Positions 63,246 through 64,000 of a DNA stretch of 64,000 bases are shown here, in pieces; within the stretch, counting starts at the first letter, position 1, and every line of letters starts with the position of its first letter. The stretch is from Streptosporangium sp. NBC_01756 (GTDB lineage Bacteria; Actinomycetota; Actinomycetes; Streptosporangiales; Streptosporangiaceae), in contig NZ_CP109130.1 of the NCBI RefSeq assembly GCF_035917975.1, positions 434,001-498,000 of the forward strand. The letters are read 5' to 3'. The notes beneath the pieces were generated by a model. It saw nothing but the letters and a program-made list of their open reading frames with translations, was not told the origin of the DNA and searched no databases. The position numbers were made by a program, and so were the translations under genes.

Positions 63246-64000
<755 letters not shown>

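Overview
The window is very GC-rich, dense in genes, uses many GTG/TTG starts and carries a complete Pup-proteasome locus, TatAC and a Ski2-like helicase. This points to an actinomycete. The wide set of ABC transporters and regulators would suit a Streptosporangiales-type filamentous genus, but that placement is inference. No tRNA, rRNA, CRISPR array, insertion sequence or phage gene was recognised.

Layout. 0-3.4 kb: a truncated lipoprotein, a Nudix hydrolase, an acyl-CoA dehydrogenase and an M24 peptidase (all -). 3.5-7.3 kb (+): a PAS/PP2C phosphatase, a 5'-3' exonuclease and an RNB exoribonuclease, converging on the Ski2-like helicase HelY (7.8-10.5 kb). 10.7-22.5 kb is the classical actinobacterial block: diacylglycerol kinase, TatC, TatA, PafC, PafB, a DUF3866 protein, an iron-sulfur-type regulator with a DUF3291 protein, an FKBP lipoprotein, PafA, PrcA and PrcB.

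The rest of the proteasome locus (pup, dop, arc, trmI, S2P/RecB), usually contiguous, is broken up by unrelated cassettes. A 9.2 kb plus-strand glycan cluster (ABC importer, PHP hydrolase, Gfo/Idh oxidoreductase, GH38 alpha-mannosidase; 22.7-31.9 kb) separates prcB from pup. A 4.5 kb block (membrane protein, Ser/Thr kinase, Ohr, F420-type oxidoreductase, hydrolase, HxlR-SCP2 regulator; 32.4-36.9 kb) separates pup from dop. An acyltransferase separates dop from arc. A block at 42.9-50.6 kb (tandem GNAT, aminotransferase, PfkB kinase, TetR, FHA protein, membrane protein, flavoprotein, kinase-like remnant) separates trmI from the S2P/RecB pair. The end of the window holds a two-component system and two adjacent oligopeptide-type ABC transporters, the second cut by the window edge.

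How the genes work together: Pup is deamidated by Dop at its GGQ end and ligated by PafA; ARC, ending in QYL, feeds substrates to PrcBA; PafBC is the DNA-damage regulator encoded with them. The glycan cluster looks like import followed by cytoplasmic hydrolysis, because its enzymes lack signal peptides. Several blocks carry their own regulator and readable operators: TetR for the PfkB/aminotransferase operon, HxlR for itself and possibly the F420-oxidoreductase operon, and an orphan operator inside the promoter at 32325-32353. At least a dozen genes show a TANNNT element 6-8 bases before the start codon, which suggests leaderless transcripts.
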